64,000 nucleotides of DNA from Gyromitra esculenta. Taxonomy: Eukaryota; Ascomycota; Pezizomycetes; Pezizales; Discinaceae. Below the pieces are notes generated by a model. That model did no database searches, was not told the origin of the DNA, and saw only the letters and a program-made list of their open reading frames with translations. The position numbers were made by a program, and so were the translations under genes. This document shows positions 51,917 to 63,194 of the stretch, one piece after another (position 1 is the first letter of the stretch; every line of letters starts with the position of its first letter). The DNA lies in assembly GCA_038503075.1 (NCBI GenBank), contig JBCAML010000006.1, positions 1,984,001 to 2,048,000 on the forward strand, given 5' to 3'.

Positions 51917-53338
51917 ATGAAGTTAATAGGAGATTCAGTTCATCATGAGAAGGTTACAGTACTAGAGTCAGGTAGAAAAAAAAACTTGTTTCTCTTTGTT
52001 ATCACTCATATATAAACCTCCCTCTCCTCAGTCGAGCTGACAAGGGTGCGTACCCTAGAATCATTCGGAAACGATCCGCTGGCAGCATCTATTCCAGTTT
52101 TTATCCTTATCGGAAAGACCGGCGTTGGAAAAAGTAGTTTTGTAAAATTACTCGGAGGAAAGACAGATGGGGGAGAAGACCCTATTGTGGGCGAGGGGAT
52201 TGACTCTTGTAAGCTGCCACTGACTGTCTCTATCTCAGGTTATTTTCTAGCTTAGTTAACATGCGATCCAGGTACCGAAAAAACCACCGTATACTACACC
52301 AACGTCAGCAATAAGAATATCATTATTGTAGACACTCCTGGCTTTGATGACTCTGGCGTAGAAAACCTAGACATCCTATCAGATATCCTCTCCATCCTCT
52401 ATCTCTTCGCAATTAGAAAGAACGTGCTCCAAGTTCACGGAGTCATATTCTTACACGACATCGGCGAGACTAGATTCTCCGGGAGCCAGAGGAAAACGTT
52501 GTCGATCCTTAGGGCGCTGTGTGGAAAAGAGTGTATGGGGAATGTTATTATCGGAACCACAAAGTGGAGTTCCGAAAACCCAGCCAAGTTCAAGAAAGAA
52601 GAACAAAGGGAGCGGCAGTTTATGAGAGAACACTGGGGAGGAATATACAAAACGGCTCGGTTGATTGATGAGGGCGACGAAAGTCCGGCAGTTCAAATCG
52701 TTAACGATCTCTTGGCTAAGGCCCCGATCCTTCTTTGCGCTCAGAAGGAGATGTTGGTACCCCCGCATAATCCTAGCGACACAACAGTGGGTAAACTGGT
52801 GATTCCCGAAGCTAAGTTAGAGATGGAGCAAATACGAAAGGAGCACCAGATTATGCTTGAAGAGCAGAGACAGCAGTTCGAAGAAGATAGAGCCAAGAGC
52901 GACGCCGAGAGAAAGGAGCTAAAAGAGGAGCTTTTAAAGCAAATGGAAGAGTCCGGAGAGAACAGCGAAAAGGCTAAGAAAGCCGAGCAGAAACTTACAG
53001 AGTTTGAGGAAGAGATGCGAAGACGTGAGGAGGAAAAGGCCAAGAATGATGCTGATGCCATGAAGAACCGTGGGTTCGCTGAGGACATATTTCATAAGTT
53101 CAAATATGACGAATTGAACTTTGCAGAGAAGTTTGGGCTTGCAATTGCTGCACCTATTATCCTCGCTCCTGCGGCATTTGTTGCAGCACCCGTGGGGGTT
53201 ATTGCAGCGTTTGTCGGACTTTCTAACTACTTTACGAAAAAGAAGCAGCCTGGGGCACCAGATTGCGGGGAGAGTCCGGATTCAGAGGCGAGAGGGATCT
53301 ATAAAGATGATAGAGTTGTAGCAGGATTGGGGATTTAG
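51917..53338 (+). CDS. AIG1/IMAP-like GTPase with coiled coil and hydrophobic tail (432 aa, 3 exons)
   Basis: Exons 51917-51971, 52032-52208 and 52272-53338; introns of 60 and 63 bp (GTAGAA...CTCAG and GTAAGC...CCAG) restore one frame. G1 P-loop GKTGVGKSSF; switch I Thr in IDSCTEKTT, created by the second splice; G3 DTPGFDDSG; a likely G4 at GTTKW. This order fits the septin/AIG1-like TRAFAC GTPases. After about residue 235 comes a highly charged coiled coil (EEQRQQFEEDRAKSDAERKE), and near the C-terminus a hydrophobic stretch (FGLAIAAPIILAPAAF) suggests membrane insertion. Exon 1 is short and the ATG at 51917 is the only in-frame one found, so the 5' end is the least certain part. Confidence 0.8.
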
Positions 53339-54135
53339 AGAAGGAATGGGAAGGCTGGAGTCAGTGCTCTACAGCGCTGGCTAATGAATCATTTTGCACA
53401 TTACCCATACAAAACAGGCGAGGAAATGTGTAAATAAACGTGATTTGGGGATACGAGTGTGGTAAATGTACTACTTGATACATTTCCTTGATGCCTTTCC
53501 CAAATATATATTACCTGATGCCAGTGCCTTTCCTACATATTTCCTGATACATTTCCCAAATACACATTCTCTGACGTTTTTCCTACACATTTCCCAAAAA
53601 AAAAAACTACCATTTGAATTCACTTAAATAGTAGTGTCTCATTAAGTCTGTGTAGAAAGCGGTAGTGTAGGAGGTAGGACCCCCTTAGGAGTGGATGCTA
53701 GTCTAGGTAAGCTGAAGTTATCGTGTTCAACACCCAGACACTCCTTTTTTTTTCCAACTATTTTTCCACCATTTTATGAATTTAAAAGGCATGTGAAAGG
53801 GAGGGGAAAGGGAGGGGAAGGCATCTAATTTCCCTAACAATGACTTTCCAGATGCATTTCCTAAGCAGCTTTTGACGCCTTTGCTGATACTTTGCCTACA
53901 TGAATTTCCTCCCATTTACTGATCCATTTACTGATGTTTTACCTACGCAAATTTTTTTTGGGAGGAACTGATGCATTTAATTCTGCCGTAGAGGTGGAAC
54001 TGCCCTTCCGAAGGAATTGTTCGCATGCTAGGGAAGGCGTGTGTGGTTAGTGTCTCGAATGTCGAAGGCAGAGGGGTCGCCCGTAGAACGTTGGTTTCGT
54101 TACCCTTTGTGGTTGTGTATATATTAATAAGCAAG
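53339..54135. other. Intergenic, low-complexity TTTCC-rich
   Basis: 53460-53620 and 53830-53950 contain many degenerate CATTTCC/TTTCCTACA units and short homopolymers. No gene or RNA seen. Confidence 0.55.
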
Positions 54136-54151
54136 ATCAACCTGATGAATA

Positions 54152-54191
54152 CACGCTCCGTCTCCTCTACACACGCTCCGTCTCCTCTACA
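54152..54191 (+). repeat. Two 20-bp tandem units at the LINE 5' end
   Basis: CACGCTCCGTCTCCTCTACA twice, directly after the target duplication. It could be a monomer-type 5' UTR or the result of template jumping at the end of reverse transcription. Confidence 0.85.
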
Positions 54192-54612
54192 CAATTTTTT
54201 CTGAAAAACACCTTCCTATTCGGGAAAGCCAACCTTCTCGCAAACCTCAAAATACCATCTTACTTCTCTAAAAACCAAATTTCACCGAAGATTAGTGATG
54301 ACTGATTCGTCAACCTTTCGCTCTTTATCGGTGGCAGAAATCTTTCTACCACCTCTTTCCTTCCACCAGTCTCCTCTGCTCCATCCAGCCAATTCCCCCG
54401 CTAGACCTTCAACACCAACTGTCATCCCATCCGGCGTTTTGACGAATTCAAGAGCTTCTAAACAAGCCTCATCTCACAATCTCCACTGACAAACGGGTAT
54501 TGCTCCCATCTTTGAAGATGTAGACTAGCCGACCCTTCGCGCACGGAAGCCATCCTCATTGCGCCATCAATACAACTCACCTCCTTTCATCCATGACGCT
54601 CGACTTTCCAAA

Positions 54613-55801
54613 ATGGAAGAAATTCTCTCTTCAACCCCATCAATTGGAGCCCCAACCCAATCGCAAAACCCCATCCAACTAAACCAAATCCAAGCAGCTA
54701 TCTCAAATCTGACGGACAAGGTCTCTTCTCAAGCCAAACGTTCTTCGGAACAATCAGGTCCCGCTCCACCCCCTCCCGCCAAGAAAGGAAAAAAAACCTT
54801 TGCCGAGGCGGCTAAATCTGCACCCGCAAAGACCAACACAGCAACTGCCAGCGCACCAAAGCCAGATGTAAACAACCCAAAAAAAGACACCAAGGAAAAA
54901 GCCGCCCGGCCCCTTCCAACGGCTGAAAGACGTTTTTTTGCTTCTCGCTCCAACGCCTGCCCATTTACTGAATCGGCTGTTCTTGCCGCATCACTCCCCG
55001 TTGCGGACGCGTCTACGAGCCGCCCAATTCCCCAATTCATACTCAGTTGCCCTATCCGTTACTGTTAACGATCGAGGAACTATTACATTCACCGCAAACC
55101 CTTTTACTCCTGCCTCCGCATTTGTTCCCTACTTCGCCGCTATTCTAAAAACCCTCAACGAAACATGTCCCATTGGCGACAACCCATTCAATCCCGTCAG
55201 AACTGCGCCAACTGATGTTAACGTAGTAATCCACAACATTCCCACCTTCGCACTACCAGAAGAAGCGAAAGAACTGAGTTCCACGCTATCTGAAGCCATC
55301 CTCTACGCCGCTGACGTACAAATCACCGGCGCACGCTACCTCAAAACCGACGCTGCCATCCGAGCAACCAAAAAAACTACTTCTGTAGTAATCTCGTGCT
55401 CAGTCGATGATGCAAAAAAAATCGGCTCATCAATTAAACTCTTTTCGCGACCACGCAAAACCAATCTCATGTGGTCAGCCTCCCCCTCAACCCAATGCAA
55501 GAAGTGCTGGGGCTTCGGCCATGCCACCGCCGGATGTAAATCACCAGACACCATCTGCCCTATCTGCTCAAATCACCACCCTCGTCACGAACATCGCTGC
55601 TCCATCCCTACCTGCCCCGAAGGCGGAGCAGAGAAAGCCATCATCAACTGCTGCGCAGTATCCCCATCAATCTGCATCAACTGCAACGGCAACCATACCG
55701 CTACAGACCTCCAATGCCCCACGCGCAAAGCGATCCAGGAGAAATCTAGTATTCCATCAGCTGTACCACCTCCAGCTGATACCTCCATGTCGAACGAATA
55801 A
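54613..55801 (+). pseudogene. LINE ORF1 (Gag-like, three CCHC knuckles), one frameshift
   Basis: The ATG at 54613 (MEEILSSTPS) is the most likely start. The N-terminal half is rich in Ala/Pro/Lys (PPPPAKKGKKTFAEAAKSA). The frame shifts by one base near 55040 (after TSRPIPQF) and continues as SYSVALSVTVNDRG. The C-terminus carries CKKCWGFGHATAGC, CPICSNHHPRHEHRC and CINCNGNHTATDLQC. It ends TAA at 55799-55801, two bases before ORF2. ORF1 would coat the RNA. Confidence 0.85.
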
Positions 55802-55803
55802 AT

Positions 55804-58800
55804 ATGTCTTCTAGAAGAAACAAAACCTCTTCTGCACCCTCACCTCCTTTTACTATCGTGCAACACAATTGCGCCGGTAGCTCAAAAATCTTTCATACTC
55901 TTTTTTCACAATGCAAACCGACACCTTCAATCGTTGCCATCCAAGACCCTTACCTATGGAACAACAAACCTTTACAAGCACCCGGCTTTTATCTTTTAAT
56001 CCCTTCAACACTTCCAACACAAAAAATTCGAGTTTGTTTTTACATTTCGATACACTTTATCAACAGCCACCAAGCGGAATTTTTAATTGAAGACCATTTT
56101 AGAGACGACATAATCTCGCTATGTCTCACCTTTAAAAATCCTATCTTCAACTCCTCCTTTTATTCAATTAAAATTATCAACATCTACAATCGTGCGAGAA
56201 GCAATTCCAGCAATCATCACATTCAACCTTCACAAATCTTTCTTTCCTCATCCACTCCCACCATCATCGTTGGTGACTTTAATATTCACCATCCCTCCAC
56301 AGACCCCCTTCGAATTATCTCCTCTCAAGAATTTAATGAAGGGGATAAATACCACCTTACAGCCCAAAATCTCCTGTATAAATGCCTAAATACTCCTGGA
56401 ATTTATACCCGTTTTCCCTACGATTCGCATACTAGACCGAGTGTCCTCGATCTAACATTTTGCAATCATCTTGCACTACCTTTTATCAAAAAATGGGACA
56501 CCTCCTCCAACTCTACTGGATCAGACCATATCCCCATTATCACACATCTCCACACTCCTCATCATACAACTGCCATGCCATCTCCCGACTGGTCAAAAAC
56601 CAACTGGAAAAATCTCACGCCGCTAATTAAAAAAATCAAAATCCTTCCCCCCCCTCCGTTACCAGACCTTGATCAATGGTTTACAAAATCACTCAACCTA
56701 GTAACCACACCGCTCATTCTCGAAACCCCAACCAAAAGACCCTCCGAATGGTCAAAAAAGTGGTGGAGTCCCCTGCTATCCGATTTAAGAAGAATCTTTC
56801 ACTCAATCAACCGATCCCACCGTAACCAATTTAAAGGATCAAAAGCGCTCCTCCCCATAAAGTACGCAAAGCAAAATATGCATACTTCCACGAAATCGCC
56901 AGATGCAAAAAGAACCACTGGAGTTCCTTTTTAGCAAATGCGTCACCTTCCGATATATGGGCGCCAAAAGAATGAAAACCTCATCCTCCAACGACGTTTT
57001 TCCCAATCTTCCCAATATTAAGACCCCTACACAACTCGCTCCTCACTCATTCAACACTTTTTCCCCCGCGTATTACAAAACCTCCGCCTCTCTACCACCT
57101 TCACGCAGATTTTAAAGAAATTGACTTCGATGAAATCTCTCGCTTTACGCGCATCCTCCAATACATCCGTCTCGCCAGATACTATTCCGTATAGCATCTG
57201 AAAAAATCAATAATATTAATCCAAATATCATCCACTCACTCCTTAATCCCCTAGCATTTGATACCATCCGCTCCAACTCAAGAAAGCGTTCGATCGTTCT
57301 CCCAAAACCAAACAAAGAATCGTATTCTTCAAAGAACCTCTTTCGTAGTCATTGTACTACTAGAAACCCTTTCAAAAATTCTAGAACGTATTATTGCAAC
57401 ACGACTCGCCTACCTCTCTCGCTCAAAATGGCCTCATTCATCCCAATCGCGCTCGCTATCACTTATATCAACCGGAGATGCAGTCTCCGCACTACTTCAC
57501 GATATCCAGCTCCTCCAAGCAGCAGACAAGAAAGTCTCCACGCTTTTTCTTGATATTAAAGGCGGGTTTGACAACGTCAACCCCCATATCCTGGAGAAGA
57601 GACTTCTCGACCACCATATTCCACTCTATATGACCTCCTGGATCATATCCTTTCTTCATTCACGCGAATGCGCCCTCCTTTTTAAAGGATCACCAAGAAA
57701 ATTCCTTCCTGTGTCCGTAGGAGTCCCTCAAGGCTCACCTATTTCTCCCCTTTTATTTTGTATCTACGTCGCCCCTCCATCTCAAGAACGCCTTTAAATT
57801 CACCTTTTCATATGTGGATGATTTTGCCATCACAGTCTTCTCGCACTCCAAAGAGAAAAACGCTAGACTCTTAGAACAAGCTGTTCCACGATATTAACAT
57901 CGTGAGATGCCATTCAAGTTTCTTTTTCGATTCCCAAAACAGAACTTATACACCTGGACAACCATCCATAACCGACTACCCCCTACTCCCGCGCCTCCAT
58001 CGACTTGATGGAAATACCTTTCTCCCACAACTACGTATTCGTTGGCTTGGCTTTTGGCTTTCCCACAACTTCAATACGAATACTCATTTTCTCAAAAGGC
58101 TGTCATCTGCCCAAAAGCATTTTTCGCAATCAAATCTCTATCAACATCCGGTTCGTGACTTACAGGTTCCAATGCCCGTAACTTGCATGGGCCTTATACG
58201 ACCAATACTCACATATGGAATGAACATACTCATCCCATCGCAACCATCTTTAAAAACTCGACCCGTTTCCAACAGTGTTTCGTATGGATCACGAATTGCT
58301 TTTCCTCTACAAACATCGGCTTCTCACTCTAAGCAGCACTTCCTCCCACACTACCATACGCTAAATACCTCAGAAGACGCCATGCTGTACGCATAGCCAC
58401 CCTACCTGTGTTATTTAACCCTGCATCTGCACGCCTTCCGCCAAACTTCCAAGCAAATGGTACTCCTCTCCCACTTCTCAGAAGCCATCTTAAAGGTCTT
58501 GGCCCTCGTAGACCCCGACCCTGGAACTCCAATGCCAAATCACGCGTCAGACCTCTAATTATAGATGCTCTCGCACACGAAGCATGGAAATTTCTTCCGT
58601 GCAACTACTACCCTGGTGCGTCAGGCCCTGCCAATGACAAACCAAATCCTGATCAATCAATGATCATCGAATCATGCAACAACGCTATCTTATCCCAATT
58701 AAAAACAGACTGGGACGATCACACTCCTCGCCCTCCCTACTATGATTACCTCACTACCACCATACCTCACCCATTTATGAAACTTTCAAAATTCACAGCT

Positions 58801-59190
58801 GGGAGACTCCATCAAATGCGAGCACATAAAAGCTACCACAAAGCACACACTTCCCTCTCATCCCGACCTACTACATGTCCCCTATGTGGCGACAGCTCCC
58901 AAAATTTTTCGCACGCAATACTATACTGCTTTGCTCATGAGGTTGAACGAAATTTATTTATTCCCTTTTTAAATTCCTTAAACTCGAGTCTCGTATGGGT
59001 AAATCCGATTATGCTACTAGCCCTTGCTGAATTTATTTCAAAGACAAGGACAAATTTTCCTATTAAATCTCAAATTGATATTTCATATTTATCATCATCT
59101 CTGTCATCTGATGTTCTTTCATCTATTTCCTCTCATTCTATAACATCTATTACTTCTCTTTTAAACTTTTTTGAGTCAATGGAAGAGTAA
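55804..59190 (+). pseudogene. LINE ORF2 (endonuclease-RT), several frameshifts
   Basis: ATG at 55804. Exonuclease-endonuclease-phosphatase domain to about 56570 (TIVQHNCAGSS, IVAIQDPYLW, IIVGDFNIHHPS, SDHIPIITH). Frame breaks near 56920, 57120, 57190 and 57300. RT motif A FLDIKGGFDNVN, motif B' GVPQGSPISPLLF, motif C YVDD at 57811-57822 in another frame; further breaks near 57780, 57890 and 58390. The last open part (58408-59190) ends with a zinc-type motif (CPLCGDSSQNFSHAILYC). Domain order is normal; the copy cannot make a full protein. Confidence 0.87.
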
Positions 59191-59412
59191 TCTATTTGCA
59201 TGCTGGATATATATTAGGCTTATGTCAGCCATGGAGGGAATCTCTGAATTGAAAATTTTCAGTTATATTTGTTTGATTTCTATTATTGTCAGGAGGGTTG
59301 GGCTGTTAAGGGTTTTGTTCACGCTATAACGGTTGCATGTGGCATTCTTGTACCATTTATAAAACAATGAAACAATGATTTAACAAAAAAAAAAAAATCA
59401 ACCTGATGAATA

Positions 59413-59811
59413 TGTTTTCACAAATCTAGATATATGTCATGCATATGTCATAGAGTAGTGTTTATAAAGCATCTTTGAGCTCCTAGCTCAGCATTTCTGC
59501 TTCATTACTAAGCTCTTTCTGATATATGTAGTTAATGTATTTGTGGGGGGGGTAGCTGGAAAGAAGACAGAGATATCACCGAATGAGTTGACCAAGGTGC
59601 TACTACTGTAATCATGATCGTTTTGCTTTCCTAAAAGAGGGAGCGAGAGGGGAGGGCTTGAGGCGCCGGCCCCCTCGCACCCATAAGCTACCAGCTTAAA
59701 TTTTTTCCCAAATCTCGCAGGGTGCCTCATCACTGTCCGAATCCAGAGTTGCAAAAGTAGATATTGAATCAGAGGCATTCGGGGCCCGGCCAGCCTACTA
59801 GCCTTCTAGTA
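59413..59811. other. Intergenic between LINE and hAT remnant
   Basis: A 96-codon frame on the minus strand (59488-59778) has no recognisable feature and is probably chance. Confidence 0.5.
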
Positions 59812-59819
59812 TTTAGGAT

Positions 59820-60396
59820 CAGTGTAGTCCATGAGGCACGGTCGCTCGAGGCATGTTTAGCTGCTCGCCTCGAGCCGCTCGAGCATGCAAGTTAAATCAC
59901 AGGTTGCCAGTGATTGTTATTTGAACGAGCCTGTATGTTCTAGGACCATTACTAGGCCTGATTTGTGGAAAGAGAATGGCTATAAATTTCCTAAGTTGGC
60001 TAGAATGGCCCGAGATTATACGTCAGTCCCGGCTACCAGTGTTCCTTCAGAGTAGCTATTTTCTCGAGCTGGTGATATTATAACAAAAAAGAGGAACCGG
60101 CTATATATTGGATTCTTCTAGTAATGCACTGCTACTAGTAAAAAATTGGTTGGATTGGCCGGAGGTAGAAGAATGGGAAATTGAAGCTGATAGAAGTGAA
60201 GAATTTGAAGTATTTGAACCTCGGGTTCTAAGAGTTAGTGGCCCTTTTCTTTATTTTTTCGTGTGAACTATTTTTTCAGTATATATCTCAAGTTTATCGA
60301 GCCACCTCGAACAGACTCAAGGCAGGCCCTCAAATGTACCAGCGGCCTCGAGACATACCCATCTGCTCGCCTCGAGGCGCCTTGTGGACCACACTA
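59820..60396 (+). mobile_element. Internally deleted hAT transposon, 8-bp TSD
   Basis: Ends CAGTGTAGTCC and GGACCACACTA are imperfect inverted repeats. They are flanked by TTTAGGAT (59812-59819) and TTCAGGAT (60397-60404), 7 of 8 identical. Subterminal CTCGAGGC-type repeats are abundant. It contains only the C-terminal end of a hAT transposase. Confidence 0.83.
59955..60240 (+). pseudogene. hAT transposase, C-terminal dimerisation domain fragment
   Basis: Reads DLWKENGYKFPKLARMARDY, then SVPATSVPSE, a stop (TAG) in place of the usual Arg, and LFSRAGDIITKKRNRL. After a frameshift it continues SSNALLLVKNWLDWPEVEEW. This is the standard hAT dimerisation region; everything upstream has been lost. 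Confidence 0.88.
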
Positions 60397-60404
60397 TTCA
60401 GGAT

Positions 60405-60954
60405 GGAAAAAAGGTATTACGTTTGTTGTAGTATGAGGTTAGAGTGTTAACTTTCTTGCTTTTTTATTTATTAGGGATTTCTATGCAACGTACAGATATA
60501 ACTCAAGGCCCTGCCAGAAGGATTGTACGCTTGTATCGAGAAATATACGTTCTCTCCCTACCTAGAAGCCTTAATTGGCACAGTTTGGCTACCTTTTAAG
60601 CAGAAGCCTAAACTAACAGTCTCCCGGATAAAGATACCCAGAACTTGATATGGTAGAAATTAGATCCCACATTACGCCGCATGGTTGGGAAGCACAGAAC
60701 TGTAGGCTAGCACGTGTACATTTCATCACGCAGAGTACAGTGAATACTGAAAGCCTCGAATACTAAGTACGTACTCTCGATAATGTTCTACATCAATTGA
60801 GTTTTAACAGCCAGTAAATGCTTCTACGTATCCAGCACGCGCCTTTCAGACCTTCCTAAAACGAGATTAAAAAAGCTAACCAACACCCACAGCAAGTTAG
60901 CTTCAGCCCGAGACAATGAAACGAGAAAGCATAGAGACACGGATAACTATTTCC
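60405..60954. other. Intergenic, nothing identified
   Basis: No gene or repeat recognised; it ends at the 3' end of BTB protein 2. Confidence 0.5.
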
Positions 60955-61841
60955 TTACCTCTGAACGATACTCCCCTGGACCTTCAATCGACCCCATCGA
61001 TCCTGCTCAGAGATCATCCTACTAATTTTTTCCGCCAGATCGGTAGCAAAATCGCCTCCCTCCCTGATCAATTCCTTCATTTCCGACGATTGCAGCGCCG
61101 AGATGTTCAGCGCAGCGAACTGAGACGCGATCTTTCGGAGCGGGTCTTGGGTATCATATGTATGGGAATATATATACTTTGCCAGTTCTGCGAAATTCCC
61201 CGGCACCGACGAGGCCGCTTGCACAGGGCCGATATTGACAAGGATTCGCAGAAGCCGCTGCAGCGCCAGGGCGGTCAGAGGCTGGACCTCGAGCTTTACG
61301 GCCAGAGCGTATACTCTAGCATGGGCGAGGAAGGCCTCCTCGAAGTCGTGTTTTGCGGGATCGAAGTGTTTCTTCATAGGCATGGCTGCTGCTGTGGAGG
61401 GCTTTCGCGGAGGACGGCCAGTAAGGTGGTACTTCGATAGCGGTGTCAATGGACGTCCTGGCACCACTGATTCTTCCATAGCTCCTTCGATCTCTAGTTT
61501 TTCTTGTAGATCTATGATTTCGAGTGACAGCTCCGAGTTCGAGCACGAAGGCGGTGGTGCCGTGATCATGAGGGTAGAGAGCGATGCGGGATCGGGGCAT
61601 TGGTAGTTCCCCGTATAAACATATTCGGCGAAACCCCCTATGGTATCCGCATCCCAGCGGCCGATATCGAGTACCCTAGGAGCGATCTTGCCTCCTTGTG
61701 GTATGTTTTTGGTGAGGATTCTAAGATAGTCGGATTGTGCAGCTAGGAGATCCTCTTGGATTCGGAACCGTTTCTCTCCCGACTCTGGGACGAGTTCTCG
61801 TATTTCAGAGCTCAAAAGACTACGTACGCACCCAACCCACT
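60955..61841 (-). CDS. BTB/POZ-domain protein 2 (paralogue of protein 1; start unresolved)
   Basis: At least 286 aa to the TAG-type end after GSIVQR. The N-terminus SEIRELVPESGEKRFRIQED aligns with the SEVWKLAPESQRECFLVHGD stretch of BTB protein 1, and the BTB end VLDIGRWDADTIGGFAEYVY is conserved. Further matches are RPLTPLSKYHLTG, HDFEEAFLAHARVYALAVKLEV, DPLRKIASQFAALNISAL and EGGDFATDLAEKISR. It lacks the RGG-rich tail of protein 1. The frame is open upstream to about 61841 without an ATG, so a 5' exon is likely (ATG near 61907). Role unknown; adaptor function is inferred from the domain. Confidence 0.78.
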
Positions 61842-63194
61842 CGAGTCAACAGGATTGGCCAGTTTATGGACCGCGGCAGAGACAGACCTAGCAAAATCTG
61901 ACAACATCTTATTTCAAACTACCGTTGGAGGGGAGTAAGCGAATTTGCGAGGGTGGTGAATTGAAGAATATTTTGCTAGTACCATAAGTATAAATGGGCA
62001 GTATATATACCACTTGTATCCCCACTTATCTGGGGCGAGAGCAGGTACTGTCATTCGCTCCGCTACAACGCCTTGACGTTATCCGGTTTCGGCTCAAGGT
62101 ACACTTCCGTGGACGATTCGCCTGAAAGCTGTAAGGCCTCCCAACCTGCTACCGTCTCGCTTAGGAAAGTTTTCTTGATTGTTTTAAGGCAACCAGTATA
62201 CAGGGCCAATAATAACAGACTAAAAGAGGCTAGAACAGTGTCGTGGATTAAGATACGATATGTGTAGTAGTAAAAAGTAAGTAATTGGATCCAAAAGCCT
62301 GTCTGTGAAGCCCTGCTCGAAAAGTCTTGGCACCCTTCATCACCACTGAGCACTACTGCCGACGGATTGAGGCCGTAATTTCTGCAGAAGGTGGCTATGT
62401 GAAGCTGTTAGATGCTGTTTAGCATCTTGGGATTTTAATGGCTTTCTTCTCTTTCGATTTGCTGTTTCCTGGCTCGGTCCACAACTAGATGTATTGGTTT
62501 AATTTATTGCCGGGACCCCGCTACGGGGTGCCGCTTAGTAACGCAACACTACCACGCACCATTAAATCTACCAACAACAACCAAAACTGATAGCTAACCC
62601 AAATAAAAGCCTAGCTAAGAGAATATAACTGCTTGAGGGGTAATGGGCAAAAAACTAAATCACACCATTCTAGCTGGTATTGTGCTACATAAGCTTGGAG
62701 TTTCATCTGCTTCCTCAGCTGCCTGCATATGTGCAGGTACGCGTTACATTACTATGTGACACCGCCGAGCACATGAATGACTCTTGCGAAGCACAGTTCT
62801 AGCACTGCGTCCTCTACCTTGTGCAACCACATTACCATATGCATCGTTCGTGTTTGTTTCGTAATAAGCAAAAAACTCTGTACTTCCAAAGCATATCGAA
62901 GCTTCAAATCGTGGAAGTACCAATCTGGGTAACAGCAATGCGTCGCATTCATGTATTGTCACTCGGCTAGTAAAATGCCCACAAACCGGTCAACCAGAGT
63001 CGCCTGCCAATCAAGACCACACCGTTATATATAGTAATACACGTTTTTACATCCATTTACGAATTCCTTTTATCCATCCCCATGCATGCAACGACACTCC
63101 CACCACTCCAACCATAACACGCTGCCTCATCTATCCCAAAAAATATGCTGAAATCACCTGCTGCTGTCTCTCCCTCCTTCACCTCCTCCAAATT
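61842..63194. other. Intergenic, no supported gene
   Basis: Minus frame 62063-62353 (96 codons, with a hydrophobic stretch FYYYTYRILIHDTVLASFSL) and 62744-62962 are possible small genes, but nothing supports them. Otherwise the region is AT-rich. Confidence 0.5.

Larger units (their letters stand above)
54152..59396 (+). mobile_element. Full-length but decayed LINE (Tad1-like), 16-bp TSD
   Basis: Direct repeats ATCAACCTGATGAATA at 54136-54151 and 59397-59412 bound the element. The 3' end is A-rich (from 59384). The 5' end starts with two tandem 20-bp units (CACGCTCCGTCTCCTCTACA). ORF1 encodes a nucleic-acid-binding protein with three CCHC knuckles. ORF2 encodes endonuclease and RT. The two-ORF layout with an APE-type endonuclease fits the Tad1 clade common in fungi; the clade call is inferred. 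Confidence 0.9.

Noticed and set aside
53460..53620. Regularly spaced CATTTCC units as a possible CRISPR-like or satellite array
   Set aside because: Units and spacers vary in length and sequence; low-complexity AT-rich DNA in a eukaryote.
60916..61606. Plus-strand frames over BTB protein 2
   Set aside because: They are antisense to a conserved BTB gene, and their residues do not match any family.
62063..62353. 96-codon minus frame with hydrophobic segment
   Set aside because: Nothing supports it beyond being open: no splice context, no paralogue, no motif. Mentioned only as a possibility in the intergenic entry.
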